A stretch of DNA of 33,452 bases from Spirochaetaceae bacterium (GTDB taxonomy: Bacteria > Spirochaetota > Spirochaetia > Treponematales > Breznakiellaceae). The translations under genes were made by a program, and so were the position numbers. The stretch spans positions 1 through 33,452 of the forward strand of contig JAITGJ010000104.1 in assembly GCA_031280705.1 (NCBI GenBank), in the 5' to 3' direction. Under the pieces are notes generated by a model, which saw only the letters and a list, made by a program, of their open reading frames with translations, made no database searches and was not told where the DNA came from. Of the stretch, positions 17,033-24,840 are shown in pieces (position 1 is the stretch's first letter; each line of letters begins with the position of its first letter).

Positions 17033-17526
17033 AACGATGAACCGGTAAGCCGGATTCTGTAAGCCGCCGGGGCGGTCAGACCGCCCCGGCGGCCTTGCCG
17101 CCATCTATCTGGGCCGGACCTTGCGTACCGGCTCCCGCAGTCTACCCGTGCTTAACCGGCGGGCCGCCGGGAGCCGGTTTCCCGGAGGAAACCGGCAACA
17201 CACTGCTTGACTTTGCTCCTGATGAGGTTTGCCGCTTCCCGGTCCTGCCGAAAACGGCGTGCGTTTTAGGCAGGACCGGGAATTTTCCGGTACCGTCGCC
17301 GGTACCGGGGTGGGCTCTTACCCCGCCGTTTCACCCTTGCCGCGCGGGCAGGGGCTTTGCCCGAGACCCGCCGGCGGTATACTTTCTGTTGCGCTGTCTG
17401 TCGGAAAAGGATTGCTCCCTTCCCGCCCGGGAGTTACCCGGCATCATGCCCTCTGGAGCCCGGACTTTCCTCCCCGTTCCTGTTTCCCGAAGGAGCCATA
17501 ACGGAGCGGCAGCCTGGTTCATCGTT
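17033..17526 (-). ncRNA. rnpB: RNase P RNA (bacterial type A)
   Basis: This is the catalytic RNA of ribonuclease P, which removes 5' leaders from tRNA precursors. Read on the minus strand, the universal blocks occur in order: GAGGAAAGTCCGGGCTCC (CR-I, first strand of P4), GGGTGAAACGG...GGTAAGAGCCCACC (CR-II/III), AGATAGATGG, and ACAGAATCCGGCTTA (CR-V, second strand of P4). The ends are set by helix P1: 17526-17516 pairs with 17043-17033 over eleven bases (AACGATGAACC with GGTTCATCGTT). A seven-T run (17034-17028) directly follows P1 and may end transcription. At about 494 nt it is longer than the usual 350-400, because of three extended hairpins: 17238-17280 (12 bp stem with a further 6 bp inner stem, probably P12), 17288-17309, and 17063-17093 (14 bp, probably P19). 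Confidence 0.95.
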
Positions 17527-17634
17527 ATTGCCACATTCACGCCACGCGCGTGATTCGCGCCGGCGTCTCCCACGGGAAACCCGTCCCGGCGCTCCGGCAA
17601 CCCATGCCGCCCGCGCCGCTTCGGCCCCCTCCCG

Positions 17635-18477
17635 TCATTCCTCGTAGTCGATATTGATCAGTTCTTCCTCCCCGTCTTCTTCGTCGTAATCTTCATCATC
17701 TATATCGTCAAGGTCCGCGAGACTCCCCGCGTCATCGGCGTCAAAATAATCTTCTTCGCCGTCTTCGGACTCCTCATAATAGAGGATGCGGGAACAGTAG
17801 GGACAGAAAACAATATCCTCCCCCATGCGTACCTGGTTGGCAAACTGGATGGGAAGGATCATGTGGCAGCCCATACAGACATTTCCCCGGATGGCCACGA
17901 TGCCCCGGCCCATTTTGTTGCGGATAATCCGCTCGAATTTAAAGAGAACTTCCGGGTCCATATCAAGGTTGAGGTTTTTTTCCGCCTCTTCCAGTTCCCG
18001 GACCTTCGCGGTTTTTTCCGCCACCTGACGTTCCACCCCCGAACGGAGTTCCGCGAGCTCGGCTTCCTGCTGTTCGATGAGGCCCGCGCTCTGGTCCATC
18101 TGTTCTTTCAGGTCCGCAAGCAGGCGCTCTTCTTTTTGGAGGTCCTTGCGGTACTGTGCCTCCCGGTCGGCGGCGTCGCGGATTTCCTTGTCCAGCGCCT
18201 CGTATTCCCGCTGCGTGGTGATGGTGTCCATATTCTTTTCGGCGTGTTCCCGCGCCTGTTCCGCCTGAATAAGGAGTTCCCGGAATTCCGCCTCATGGGT
18301 TTTGGCCTTGTTGTACTCCTGATCCTTCTCGATGAACGACTTTTTGAGCCGGGAGAGAAGTTCTTCCTGCGTGGTAAGAATTTTGGGTATTTCGCTGACT
18401 TCCTGTTCAAGCACAATTTTCTGGGAAAGAATTTCCTGCAGGCCCCGCAGTTTTCCCAAAATTTCTTCCATGGTCAT
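17635..18477 (-). CDS. Coiled-coil protein with C4 zinc ribbon (CdsZ/zf-RING_7 type)
   Basis: This 280-residue protein has a long N-terminal coiled coil (about residues 5-180, Glu/Lys/Gln-rich with heptads), then a zinc ribbon with two CxxC pairs (GNVCMGCHMILP near 199-210 and IVFCPYCSRIL near 225-235). The last 45 residues are almost all Asp, Glu and Tyr. The fold matches the conserved coiled-coil plus zinc-ribbon family seen in spirochaetes, chlamydiae and actinobacteria; its biochemical role is not firmly known, though a ribosome- or nucleic-acid-associated job has been proposed for relatives. The acidic tail is unusual. The first ATG has AGGGG five bases upstream. It lies between rpoD and rnpB and has its own promoter. 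Confidence 0.88.
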   Translation of the reverse strand: MTMEEILGKLRGLQEILSQKIVLEQEVSEIPKILTTQEELLSRLKKSFIEKDQEYNKAKTHEAEFRELLIQAEQAREHAEKNMDTITTQREYEALDKEIRDAADREAQYRKDLQKEERLLADLKEQMDQSAGLIEQQEAELAELRSGVERQVAEKTAKVRELEEAEKNLNLDMDPEVLFKFERIIRNKMGRGIVAIRGNVCMGCHMILPIQFANQVRMGEDIVFCPYCSRILYYEESEDGEEDYFDADDAGSLADLDDIDDEDYDEEDGEEELINIDYEE

Positions 18478-18542
18478 ACAGTTCCCCTTGCTATGCGATA
18501 CCGGTCCGGCGCGCCGGTTTCAAAATTTCCGGTTGACACATT

Positions 18543-18548
18543 ACTATA
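18543..18548 (-). promoter_or_regulatory. Extended -10 promoter of the zinc-ribbon gene (and possibly rnpB)
   Basis: The minus strand reads TGATATAGT, which is an extended -10 (TG-N-TATAGT). No good -35 box is present at 17 bases. It would start an mRNA with a leader of about 60 bases. Its TG lies directly against the T-tract of the rpoD terminator. The same TGATATAGT word serves the lipoprotein promoter at 26414-26419. Confidence 0.5.
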
Positions 18549-18550
18549 TC

Positions 18551-18578
18551 AAAAAGGGGCCGGACCGAAAAGTCCCCC
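18551..18578 (-). terminator. Rho-independent terminator after rpoD
   Basis: On the minus strand GGGG-GAC, a six-base loop, GTC (three-base bulge) CCCC, then five T. A wider stem (CCGGACC with GGTCCGG) can also form around it. It lies about 45 bases past the rpoD stop. Confidence 0.65.
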
Positions 18579-18622
18579 GCTTTTTGTCGGATTATGGTCC
18601 GGTTGAATAAATCAGTGCTTCC

Positions 18623-20359
18623 CTAGTGGTCCAGATAATCCTTGAGACGCCGGCTCCGTTTGGGGTGCCGTAAGCGCCGCAAGGCCTTTGCCTCAATCTG
18701 GCGGATGCGTTCCCGCGTAACATTAAAGTAGAGGCCCACCTCTTCAAGCGTGAGGGAATAACCGTCGTCAAGGCCGAAACGCATCTTGAGGACCTCCTGT
18801 TCGCGCGCCGGCAGCGTGGAAAGAACGGAGGCCACCTGTTCCTGAAGCAAAATGAACGCCGTCTGGTTGGAGGGATTTTCCACGTCCTTGTCTTCGATAA
18901 AGTCCCCGAGGGAGGAATCCTCTTCCTCTCCGATGGGTGTTTCAAGGCTGATCGGTTCCCGCGCGACATTTTTGACGCTCTTGACCCGCTGGGAGCCCCA
19001 GCCCAGCCGCGCGGCGATTTCCTCGTCCGTGGGTTCCCGGCCCAAAGCCTGCATAAGCGCCCGGCCTTCCCGGGAAACTTTGTTGATCTGCTCGATCATG
19101 TGGACCGGGACGCGGATCGTCCGCGCCTGATCGGAAATGGAACGGGTGATCGCCTGCCGGATCCACCAGGTGGCGTAGGTGGAAAATTTGAAGCCTTTTT
19201 TGTATTCGAATTTTTCCACCGCCTTGATAAGGCCGATATTTCCCTCCTGGACGAGATCGAAAAAGTGAAGTCCCCGGTTGGTGTATTTTTTTGCGATGGA
19301 AACCACGAGGCGCAGATTTGCCTTGATGAGCCGGTCCTTGGCGTTCTTCATCATTACCCGGCCCCGGCTTATTTCCCGCGCCATCTGGTTGATGCTTTCA
19401 ATGGATTCTTCGAATTCCGCTTCCATATTGCGGAGTTTTTTTTCGGTAACCTGAATATGGCGGATCAGTTCCTTGATCTCTTCGGAAGGCATCTCCAGTT
19501 CGGTTTCCAGCCGCTCCCGTTCCTCCCGGACGGTAAGGCCCCGGCCCAGGGCGCGCAGTTCCTTAAGGGAGCCGACACGGAGTTTTTTTTCGATGCGTTC
19601 CTGCTCCTTCCGGTACTTTTTGATGCGTTTTGCCGCCTGGACGAATTTTTCGGAAAACCCGGTAATTTCCTCGGGATGGATTTCGGCCTTTTCAATAACC
19701 GCGAGAATATCGCCCCGGAGGGACACCAGTTCGGGCTCCCTGAAAATATCCCCCCCCCGGGCGATGACGCGCTTTTTGAGTTCCATAAAACTTTTGATGT
19801 TCGCGCCCGCGGACTGGAGGGTGTCTTTGTAGAACTGGTTGAGCCGCCGCCGTTCGGAAAGGTACTCCGAAATTTCCTTTTTGGTATAATTGAGTTCACG
19901 GGGATCTTTTTTGACCCGCTGGGCGATGTGGTAAAATTCGGGGATGATCATGCCGGATTTCCGGATCACATCTTTGATGATATTTTCCCCGTCTTCCATC
20001 TGCCGGGAAAGCTCGATTTCCTGCTCCGCCGTCAGGAGGTTTTCCCGTCCGATTTCCCGGAGGTAGAGCCGTACCGGATCGTCCACGGAGGACGTTTCCT
20101 TCTCGCTGTAAACAAGCCGTTTCTTTTCCCCTTCCGGCTGTTTCCGCGCCGCCGCGCCGCTTTCTTCCTCCGCGCCCCCGTCTTCGTCAATAAGCTGGAT
20201 GTTGTTCGCCTCAAGCAGGGAAAGAACTTCTTCTATCTTGTCCGTATTGGCAATATGCTCGGGAAGATAATCGGAAAGTTCCTCGTAGGAAAGACTTTTT
20301 TTCTCTTTTGCCAATTCAATCAGTTTCTGAACAGCGGGATCAAGCTGTAATTCACTCAT
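18623..20359 (-). CDS. rpoD: Primary sigma factor RpoD (sigma-70)
   Basis: This is the housekeeping sigma factor that directs RNA polymerase to -10/-35 promoters. At 578 residues it has region 1.1 (EEVLSLLEANNIQLIDEDGG), 1.2 (DPVRLYLREIGRENLLTAEQEIELSRQMEDGE), region 2 with the melting and -10 helices (AKKYTNRGLHFFDLVQEGNIGLIKAVEKFEY and FSTYATWWIRQAITRSISDQARTIRVPVHM), region 3 (AARLGWGSQRVKSV) and region 4 with the -35 helix-turn-helix (TLEEVGLYFNVTRERIRQIEAKALRRLRHPKRSRRLKDYLD). Region 2.4 and 4.2 are canonical, so TTGACA/TATAAT promoters in this window are the expected kind. It overlaps dnaG by four bases (ATGA), giving the classical dnaG-rpoD pairing. Confidence 0.98.
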   Translation of the reverse strand: MSELQLDPAVQKLIELAKEKKSLSYEELSDYLPEHIANTDKIEEVLSLLEANNIQLIDEDGGAEEESGAAARKQPEGEKKRLVYSEKETSSVDDPVRLYLREIGRENLLTAEQEIELSRQMEDGENIIKDVIRKSGMIIPEFYHIAQRVKKDPRELNYTKKEISEYLSERRRLNQFYKDTLQSAGANIKSFMELKKRVIARGGDIFREPELVSLRGDILAVIEKAEIHPEEITGFSEKFVQAAKRIKKYRKEQERIEKKLRVGSLKELRALGRGLTVREERERLETELEMPSEEIKELIRHIQVTEKKLRNMEAEFEESIESINQMAREISRGRVMMKNAKDRLIKANLRLVVSIAKKYTNRGLHFFDLVQEGNIGLIKAVEKFEYKKGFKFSTYATWWIRQAITRSISDQARTIRVPVHMIEQINKVSREGRALMQALGREPTDEEIAARLGWGSQRVKSVKNVAREPISLETPIGEEEDSSLGDFIEDKDVENPSNQTAFILLQEQVASVLSTLPAREQEVLKMRFGLDDGYSLTLEEVGLYFNVTRERIRQIEAKALRRLRHPKRSRRLKDYLDH

Positions 20360-22254
20360 GCGCCCTTTTCCTTTAACTTTTTCAGTTCTTCGTCAAGATG
20401 CAGTTTTTCGGCGAGCAGATCCGCGAGGCTCCGCCGGCCCGGAACCATCACGCCCTCGCCCCGTTGGGTACGTAGTTCGATCACTATCTCTTTTTGACGG
20501 CGGACAAGGCTTGCTTCCCTGACCTTCCGCACGCCGTCGGCCATAAGCGTCCCGGGATTGCCGGAAAACGCCCCGCGCGCATGCTGTTCAAGCACATAAT
20601 TCCGCAGAGAGACGCTGCCGATCCGGTCCAGCAGTTCCCGGGGGAGTCCCGCGCTTTCGGGGGGCTCCGTACCGGTTTCCGCTTCGGCGGCGTCATTTCT
20701 CCACCATTCCTCAAGCGCGATATACAGTTCCTTCGCTCCCGGATCCTCCAATTCATCCATCGGCAAAAGTGAGCGGAATTTTGCGTACAACCGGTGATTG
20801 ACAAAAACCGCGGCAAGCAAAAAAAGCTCGTAATTCGTTTCGACAGGACGTCCCGCGCCGACGTTTCCGGCCGCGCCGCCGGCGTTATCGCCATAACGAA
20901 CCCCGCCCGCCGCGTCCCGGGCGTACCGGCGGAAATCCGCGCGAAGGTCTTCCCGCCCGGCCCCGATTACGTCCGCTATCTGGTCAAGACAGGCTTCCCG
21001 GGCAATGTCTGAATTCGCCGTTTCGGCCCAGGGAAACAAAAAAAGCGCCGCCCCGGCCTTCCCTTCCGGAGAGGCCATATTGTAGCCTGAACGCGCCCGT
21101 TCGACAAGATAGTCAAAGTCTAATATAGTGTTTTTTACACACTTTTTCAACAAATCCGGGCCGAAATTTTTGAGGATATCGGCGCTGTCCTTGGGCGCGG
21201 CGTTTCCGGCGAAACCGGCGGCATTTTCCCGCGCCAGGGCGCGGGAAGGCAGGGCGGCCCGCACCGCAAGGCCGTTTTTCCGGCAGACGAGGATCGCCTT
21301 GACCATGGCGTTTTGTCCCGCGTCATCGGCGTCAAACACCAGGCAGACCGTATCGGCCCAGCGTTTGAGCAGCTTCGCCTGGCTTTCGGTAAAGGCCGTT
21401 CCCAGGGGAGCCACGGCGTTGGTTACCTCCGCCTGGTGGAGCGCGATAACGTCCATGTATCCCTCGGCCAGGTATACGGTTTTGGACGCGCGGATTTCAG
21501 GCAGCGCGCCGTCAAGGGCAAACAGCGTCTCGCCCTTGCGGTAAATCTCCGTTTCCGGGGAGTTGAGATATTTGGCCCCCTCTCCATCCAGGAGCCGCCC
21601 GCCAAAGGCGATGACTTCCCCGTTCCGGTCCGTTACGGGAAACATGAGCCGGCTGGAAAAAAGCGGCGATTGGGGGTAATTCCGGGAAAAAAGCCCTGAG
21701 GCGGCGAGCAATTCCGCGGAATACCCCTTGCCGGAGAGAAACCGGTACAGCCACGACCGGTCCCGGGGCGCGTAACCCAGGCGGAACCGTTCCATCATGG
21801 CGGGGCTGACGCCCCGGTCCCGCACGTACCGCTTTGCCGCGTCCCCTTCGGCGGTTTCCATCAGCATATAATGAAAACTTCCCGCAATACGTTTATACAG
21901 TCCCTTTAGATCATCCTTTCGTGAGGGCCCGGCGCGCTCCGCCCGTTCCCCTCCCCCGCCTTCGTAGATCAGTTCCACGCCCGATTTTTTGGCGATCAGC
22001 ACGACGGCTTCGGGGTAAGAGAGTTTGTCCATTTCCATCACAAAATCTATGACCGTCCCCCCCTTGTTGCAGCCGAAACAGTAAAAGAGTTTCCGGTCCG
22101 GGTCCACGGTAAAGGAAGGGGTTTTTTCATGGTGAAACGGGCAAGCGCCCCAGTAGCGGCCGCTGCGCTTTTCCAGCTTGACGTATTCGGCAACGACGGC
22201 TACCGCGTCAAGCCGGTTGTTCAATTCCCTGATCGACGCTTCGGCGATCCGCAT
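20356..22254 (-). CDS. dnaG: DNA primase
   Basis: DnaG makes the RNA primers for replication at the fork. The 632-residue protein has the N-terminal CHC2 zinc-binding domain (Cys38, His41, Cys59, Cys62 in CPFHHEKTPSF and FYCFGCNKGG), the catalytic core with RYVRDRGVSPAMMERFRLGYAP and GRLMFPVTDRNGEVIAFGGRLL-type blocks, the TOPRIM metal site (VYLAEGYMDVIALHQ and CLVFDADDAG), and a divergent C-terminal helicase-binding domain. Length is normal. Its ATG shares one base with the mltG stop (TGATG), and its own stop overlaps the rpoD ATG, so mltG, dnaG and rpoD are translationally linked. Confidence 0.97.
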   Translation of the reverse strand: MRIAEASIRELNNRLDAVAVVAEYVKLEKRSGRYWGACPFHHEKTPSFTVDPDRKLFYCFGCNKGGTVIDFVMEMDKLSYPEAVVLIAKKSGVELIYEGGGGERAERAGPSRKDDLKGLYKRIAGSFHYMLMETAEGDAAKRYVRDRGVSPAMMERFRLGYAPRDRSWLYRFLSGKGYSAELLAASGLFSRNYPQSPLFSSRLMFPVTDRNGEVIAFGGRLLDGEGAKYLNSPETEIYRKGETLFALDGALPEIRASKTVYLAEGYMDVIALHQAEVTNAVAPLGTAFTESQAKLLKRWADTVCLVFDADDAGQNAMVKAILVCRKNGLAVRAALPSRALARENAAGFAGNAAPKDSADILKNFGPDLLKKCVKNTILDFDYLVERARSGYNMASPEGKAGAALFLFPWAETANSDIAREACLDQIADVIGAGREDLRADFRRYARDAAGGVRYGDNAGGAAGNVGAGRPVETNYELFLLAAVFVNHRLYAKFRSLLPMDELEDPGAKELYIALEEWWRNDAAEAETGTEPPESAGLPRELLDRIGSVSLRNYVLEQHARGAFSGNPGTLMADGVRKVREASLVRRQKEIVIELRTQRGEGVMVPGRRSLADLLAEKLHLDEELKKLKEKGA

Positions 22255-23390
22255 CAGTTTCCCTTGACGTAGAGGCCCGCCGCGCGTATATGCTCGTCAA
22301 AATTCCGGGAAAAATAATGCCGTCCCTCGGCGCCGTTCACCAGGCGGAAGTAAAGATAATCGCTTTCCACGGGGTAAAAGGCCGCCTCAAGCGCGATATG
22401 GCCGGGCGCGGAAATGGGTCCCGGCGGCAGACCCGCCCGGGCATAGGTATTGTAGGGATCGGGAATCGCCGTGTCCCGGTCATAGAGGACGCGCGGGTGG
22501 GGCTTCCCCTGAATTTCGGTGATCACGTACTCAACCGTGGCGCAGGACTGGAGCGCCATGCCGATGGAAAGGCGGTTGTAAAAGACGCCGGCCATGAGCG
22601 GGGCCTCATCGTCCACCCGGTACTCCCGCTCGACTATCGAGGCGAGAATCACCTTTTTGTTGAGTTCTTCCGGGCTTAAGGCGTAGTACCCGGGGAAAAC
22701 GTTTTCAAGCCGGCGCCAAAAATTATCCGCCATGGCGCGTACCACCTGCCGGGCGGGCCATGCCGCGGGGAACAGGTAGGTGTCCGGGTACAAATACCCT
22801 TCCATGGTGAGGCCCGGAATCCGGTATTCGGCGAGAAGGGACGGGTCAGACGCGGCTTCGAGAAACGCGGTCCCGTCGCAAACAGCGGCCTCCTCAAGCA
22901 GAGACGCGATTTTTTTCAGGGTAACGCCTTCGGGAACGGTTACCCGCGCGAGAATTTCGCGCCCGGCGACCAACAGCGAACGGATACGGAGCTGGGGGGC
23001 GGGGAATTCAAAGCGGTACATCCCCGTTTTAACAAATTCACCGTCGTAGCGGGAAAGGAGATTCCAGAAATACCGGCTCCGGATAACGCCCGCTTTTTCA
23101 AGGCGCTGGCCGACGGCAAAGGAACTTTCGCCCGGACGCACTTCGATAAAAACGGTCCGGTCGTCCTCAAAACGCAGGGTACCGGTGTTGAAAAGGTCCC
23201 GCTGGACCGGGGAGGGAAGGCCGGGCGGGGAATTCCAGTAGAGGAGGAGCGCGATAAGGCCCCCGCCCGCGCACAGGACGAATCCCAGCGCAAAGCCCGC
23301 AAGGCGAAAACACCGGGCAAGGGGGCCGGGTTTTTTCGCGGACCGGGGCGGCTTACGGGCGCGAACCGCCCGTTTTTTTTCAGGCGTCAC
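22254..23390 (-). CDS. mltG: Endolytic murein transglycosylase MltG
   Basis: MltG cuts nascent glycan strands at the inner membrane and sets their length. The 378-residue protein has a basic cytoplasmic N-terminus, one transmembrane helix (about 30-52, FRLAGFALGFVLCAGGGLIALLLYW), a LysM-like region (IEVRPGESSFAVGQRLEKAGVIRSRYFWNLLSR) and the YceG catalytic domain. The catalytic Glu is in VILASIVEREY, followed by LMAGVFYNRLSIGMALQSCATVEYV and the closing ISAPGHIALEAAFYPVESDYLYFRLV. The GTG start overlaps the previous gene's TGA (GTGA). Putting a wall hydrolase in one operon with dnaG and rpoD is an uncommon arrangement but plausible here given the tight overlaps. Confidence 0.96.
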   Translation of the reverse strand: MTPEKKRAVRARKPPRSAKKPGPLARCFRLAGFALGFVLCAGGGLIALLLYWNSPPGLPSPVQRDLFNTGTLRFEDDRTVFIEVRPGESSFAVGQRLEKAGVIRSRYFWNLLSRYDGEFVKTGMYRFEFPAPQLRIRSLLVAGREILARVTVPEGVTLKKIASLLEEAAVCDGTAFLEAASDPSLLAEYRIPGLTMEGYLYPDTYLFPAAWPARQVVRAMADNFWRRLENVFPGYYALSPEELNKKVILASIVEREYRVDDEAPLMAGVFYNRLSIGMALQSCATVEYVITEIQGKPHPRVLYDRDTAIPDPYNTYARAGLPPGPISAPGHIALEAAFYPVESDYLYFRLVNGAEGRHYFSRNFDEHIRAAGLYVKGN

Positions 23391-23854
23391 CAGGGGTCTC
23401 CTTCCCGCGTCAGGGGAGGATTACCGCGCTGGGCGGCAAGATACGCCTCGATCTCCGCGCGCGGATGCGGCGCGCCCGCCCCCACGCCGGGGCAGCGGGA
23501 GCGTTCGCTCTCCCACGCCGCGGCCGAAGCGAGGTTCGCGGGCCAGAACGGAAAGGACCGGCACTGAAGGGGCCGCGCCCCGTAAACGGAACAGCCCCCC
23601 TCTTCCCAGAGCACGCAGTCAAAGCTGCGTTTTTCCCGGAGGGAGAGCCGGTACATCCCCCCCTCCGCGGGCACCCAGCGGCAGTAGGCGTCCGTAAAAG
23701 AAGCGGCGCTCAGGTTAAGCGCGCGGGAGAGGGTGTGGAGGTCCTCCCGCGAAAGAAACACGTATCCCGGCTCATGGCGGCAGCAGGAAGAACAGCGGGA
23801 ACAGGAAAAGCGAAGCCCCTTGGCGTAAAACGGTGATTTCGGCATGGATACCAT
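23387..23854 (-). CDS. YkgJ-type cysteine-cluster protein
   Basis: This 155-residue protein belongs to the YkgJ/DUF-type Fe-S or zinc cysteine-cluster family (CxxCxxCC). The hallmark RFSCSRCSSCCRHEPGYVFLS comes first, then FDCVLWEEGGCSVYGARPLQCRSFPFWP, which supplies the remaining Cys ligands. Function is unknown in the family; members are thought to bind a metal or cluster. I start it at the ATG 23854, which has GGGGC about nine bases upstream. A TTG at 23911 would add 19 Arg/Pro-rich residues without a ribosome site, and a second ATG lies at 23845. It is the first gene of the mltG-dnaG-rpoD operon and follows a good promoter. Confidence 0.82.
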   Translation of the reverse strand: MVSMPKSPFYAKGLRFSCSRCSSCCRHEPGYVFLSREDLHTLSRALNLSAASFTDAYCRWVPAEGGMYRLSLREKRSFDCVLWEEGGCSVYGARPLQCRSFPFWPANLASAAAWESERSRCPGVGAGAPHPRAEIEAYLAAQRGNPPLTREGDPW

Positions 23855-23950
23855 GAATCGCGCCCCGGGAAACACGCCGCAAAGCGGCCGGCGTTTCAGG
23901 CGGCGCCGCAAAAGATACGTCTGGCATTCCGGCGGAGTCCAAACAAGTTA

Positions 23951-23979
23951 AGTATACCGCCGCCGGGACAGCCTGGCAA
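23951..23979 (-). promoter_or_regulatory. Sigma-70 promoter of the ykgJ-mltG-dnaG-rpoD operon
   Basis: Minus-strand TTGCCA (23979-23974), 17 bases, TATACT (23956-23951). The predicted start near 23944 gives a leader of about 90 bases to the chosen ATG. Two direct repeats of GGTGAACAC abut the -35 box. Confidence 0.7.
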
Positions 23980-24002
23980 GTGTTCACCATCCGGTGTTCA
24001 CC
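23980..24002 (-). repeat. Two 9-bp direct repeats abutting the -35 box
   Basis: GTGTTCACC (plus strand) occurs at 23980-23988 and 23994-24002, a 14-base period. The first copy touches the -35 element of the promoter for the dnaG-rpoD operon. This spacing and position suit a regulator binding site, but the regulator is unknown. Confidence 0.45.
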
Positions 24003-24071
24003 CCGCGAGCCGGGGACGCTTCGCCGCCGGATGTTACGGGAACCGCTCACCTTCAGTTTTTGAACAGGCTC

Positions 24072-24728
24072 TTATGGAACAATCGCCTCTTCAATAGCGC
24101 CCCAGGGACCCTTAATCCCTTCGCGGTCAATTTCCCACCAGCCGCACATAAAAACTTTTTTGCCCCGGTCCGCCTCGCCGAATTCAAGATCGAGCGGGGC
24201 CTTGGTGTCGAATTCCGAATGGGTCAGTTGGGCAATATCAGTAGGCGGCGCGTCCAAAGCCGCCCAGCGGATTTCAACGCCCCGCACGCCGTGGGGCTTA
24301 CCCCGGTGATTTGAACCCTCATCGCGGTAATAGACCAGAATATGCCGCCGCGTTCCGGTGTCCGGCTCCAGTTGCGGGGAAGTCGTGGGCGCGGGAACCG
24401 GGCTTTTGCCGGTTTTGTAAATCGTGATTTCCAGCGCCGCCTTGTCCTCGTCCGTTACCAGCGGAGTATGGGCAAGATAGGCGGCAACGTAGGTTCTGAT
24501 TGCCTTTTCCAGCGTTTTGCGGGTGTCGGTTTTGTGAATCGTGTCGATTTTGCCGTGATTGGGGTTAAGATACGCCTCGAAAGCCGCCTCAAAGTCCGCC
24601 AAAGGCTGTCCGAGCGTGGTCGCTGGGGTGGGAACCTGCCAGCGGGCGAAGTTTTGCAGGGCGAAAGCCGTCAAATTCTTTGCCCAGTCAAGGAATTTTT
24701 CATCGGGACGGGGGATATAATCCGCCAT
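24072..24728 (-). CDS. Conserved protein of unknown function (ADYIPR...WEIDREGIKGPWG family)
   Basis: This is a 218-residue protein with no signal peptide and no membrane segment. I recognise its style from conserved hypothetical proteins of host-associated Treponema and Bacteroidetes: an N-terminal ADYIPRPDEKFLDW block, a helical middle (about 20-100), a Pro/Thr linker (KSPVPAPTTSPQLEPDTGTRR) and a C-terminal beta domain (HILVYYRDEGSNHRGKPHGVRGVEIRWAAL...KKVFMCGWWEIDREGIKGPWG) that resembles a fibronectin-III-like fold. No enzyme motif is visible. Translation has an excellent ribosome site (GAAAGGAGCG). It stands alone, with a gap on each side. The recall of relatives is from memory and the fold guess is inference. 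Confidence 0.8.
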   Translation of the reverse strand: MADYIPRPDEKFLDWAKNLTAFALQNFARWQVPTPATTLGQPLADFEAAFEAYLNPNHGKIDTIHKTDTRKTLEKAIRTYVAAYLAHTPLVTDEDKAALEITIYKTGKSPVPAPTTSPQLEPDTGTRRHILVYYRDEGSNHRGKPHGVRGVEIRWAALDAPPTDIAQLTHSEFDTKAPLDLEFGEADRGKKVFMCGWWEIDREGIKGPWGAIEEAIVP

Positions 24729-24811
24729 AGTACGCTCCTTTCGGCAATAAATGTGCCGCCATGGGCGGAAAACCCGCCTTTTTTACGATTTTTGGGTTAA
24801 AACCCGCTTTA

Positions 24812-24840
24812 AGCGTAAAGGAACGCGGGGCGCGTGTCAA
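24812..24840 (-). promoter_or_regulatory. Candidate promoter of the 24072-24728 gene
   Basis: Minus-strand TTGACA (24840-24835, perfect -35), 17 bases, TACGCT (24817-24812, only three of six -10 bases match). The leader of about 80 bases to the ATG can form two small hairpins: GGCGG-GTTTT-CCGCC and GGGTT-TT-AACCC. The -35 box lies directly beside the tandem-repeat array. Confidence 0.4.

Noticed and set aside
17527..17634. A further small RNA between rnpB and the zinc-ribbon gene
   Set aside because: A hairpin with GCGCCGG ends (17557-17592) exists, but no promoter, terminator or known RNA motif accompanies it; it may just be part of the rnpB precursor.
24001..24015. CCCCG-CGAGC-CGGGG hairpin as terminator of the 24072-24728 gene
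   Set aside because: It lies some 60 bases past the stop and has no T-tract on either strand.
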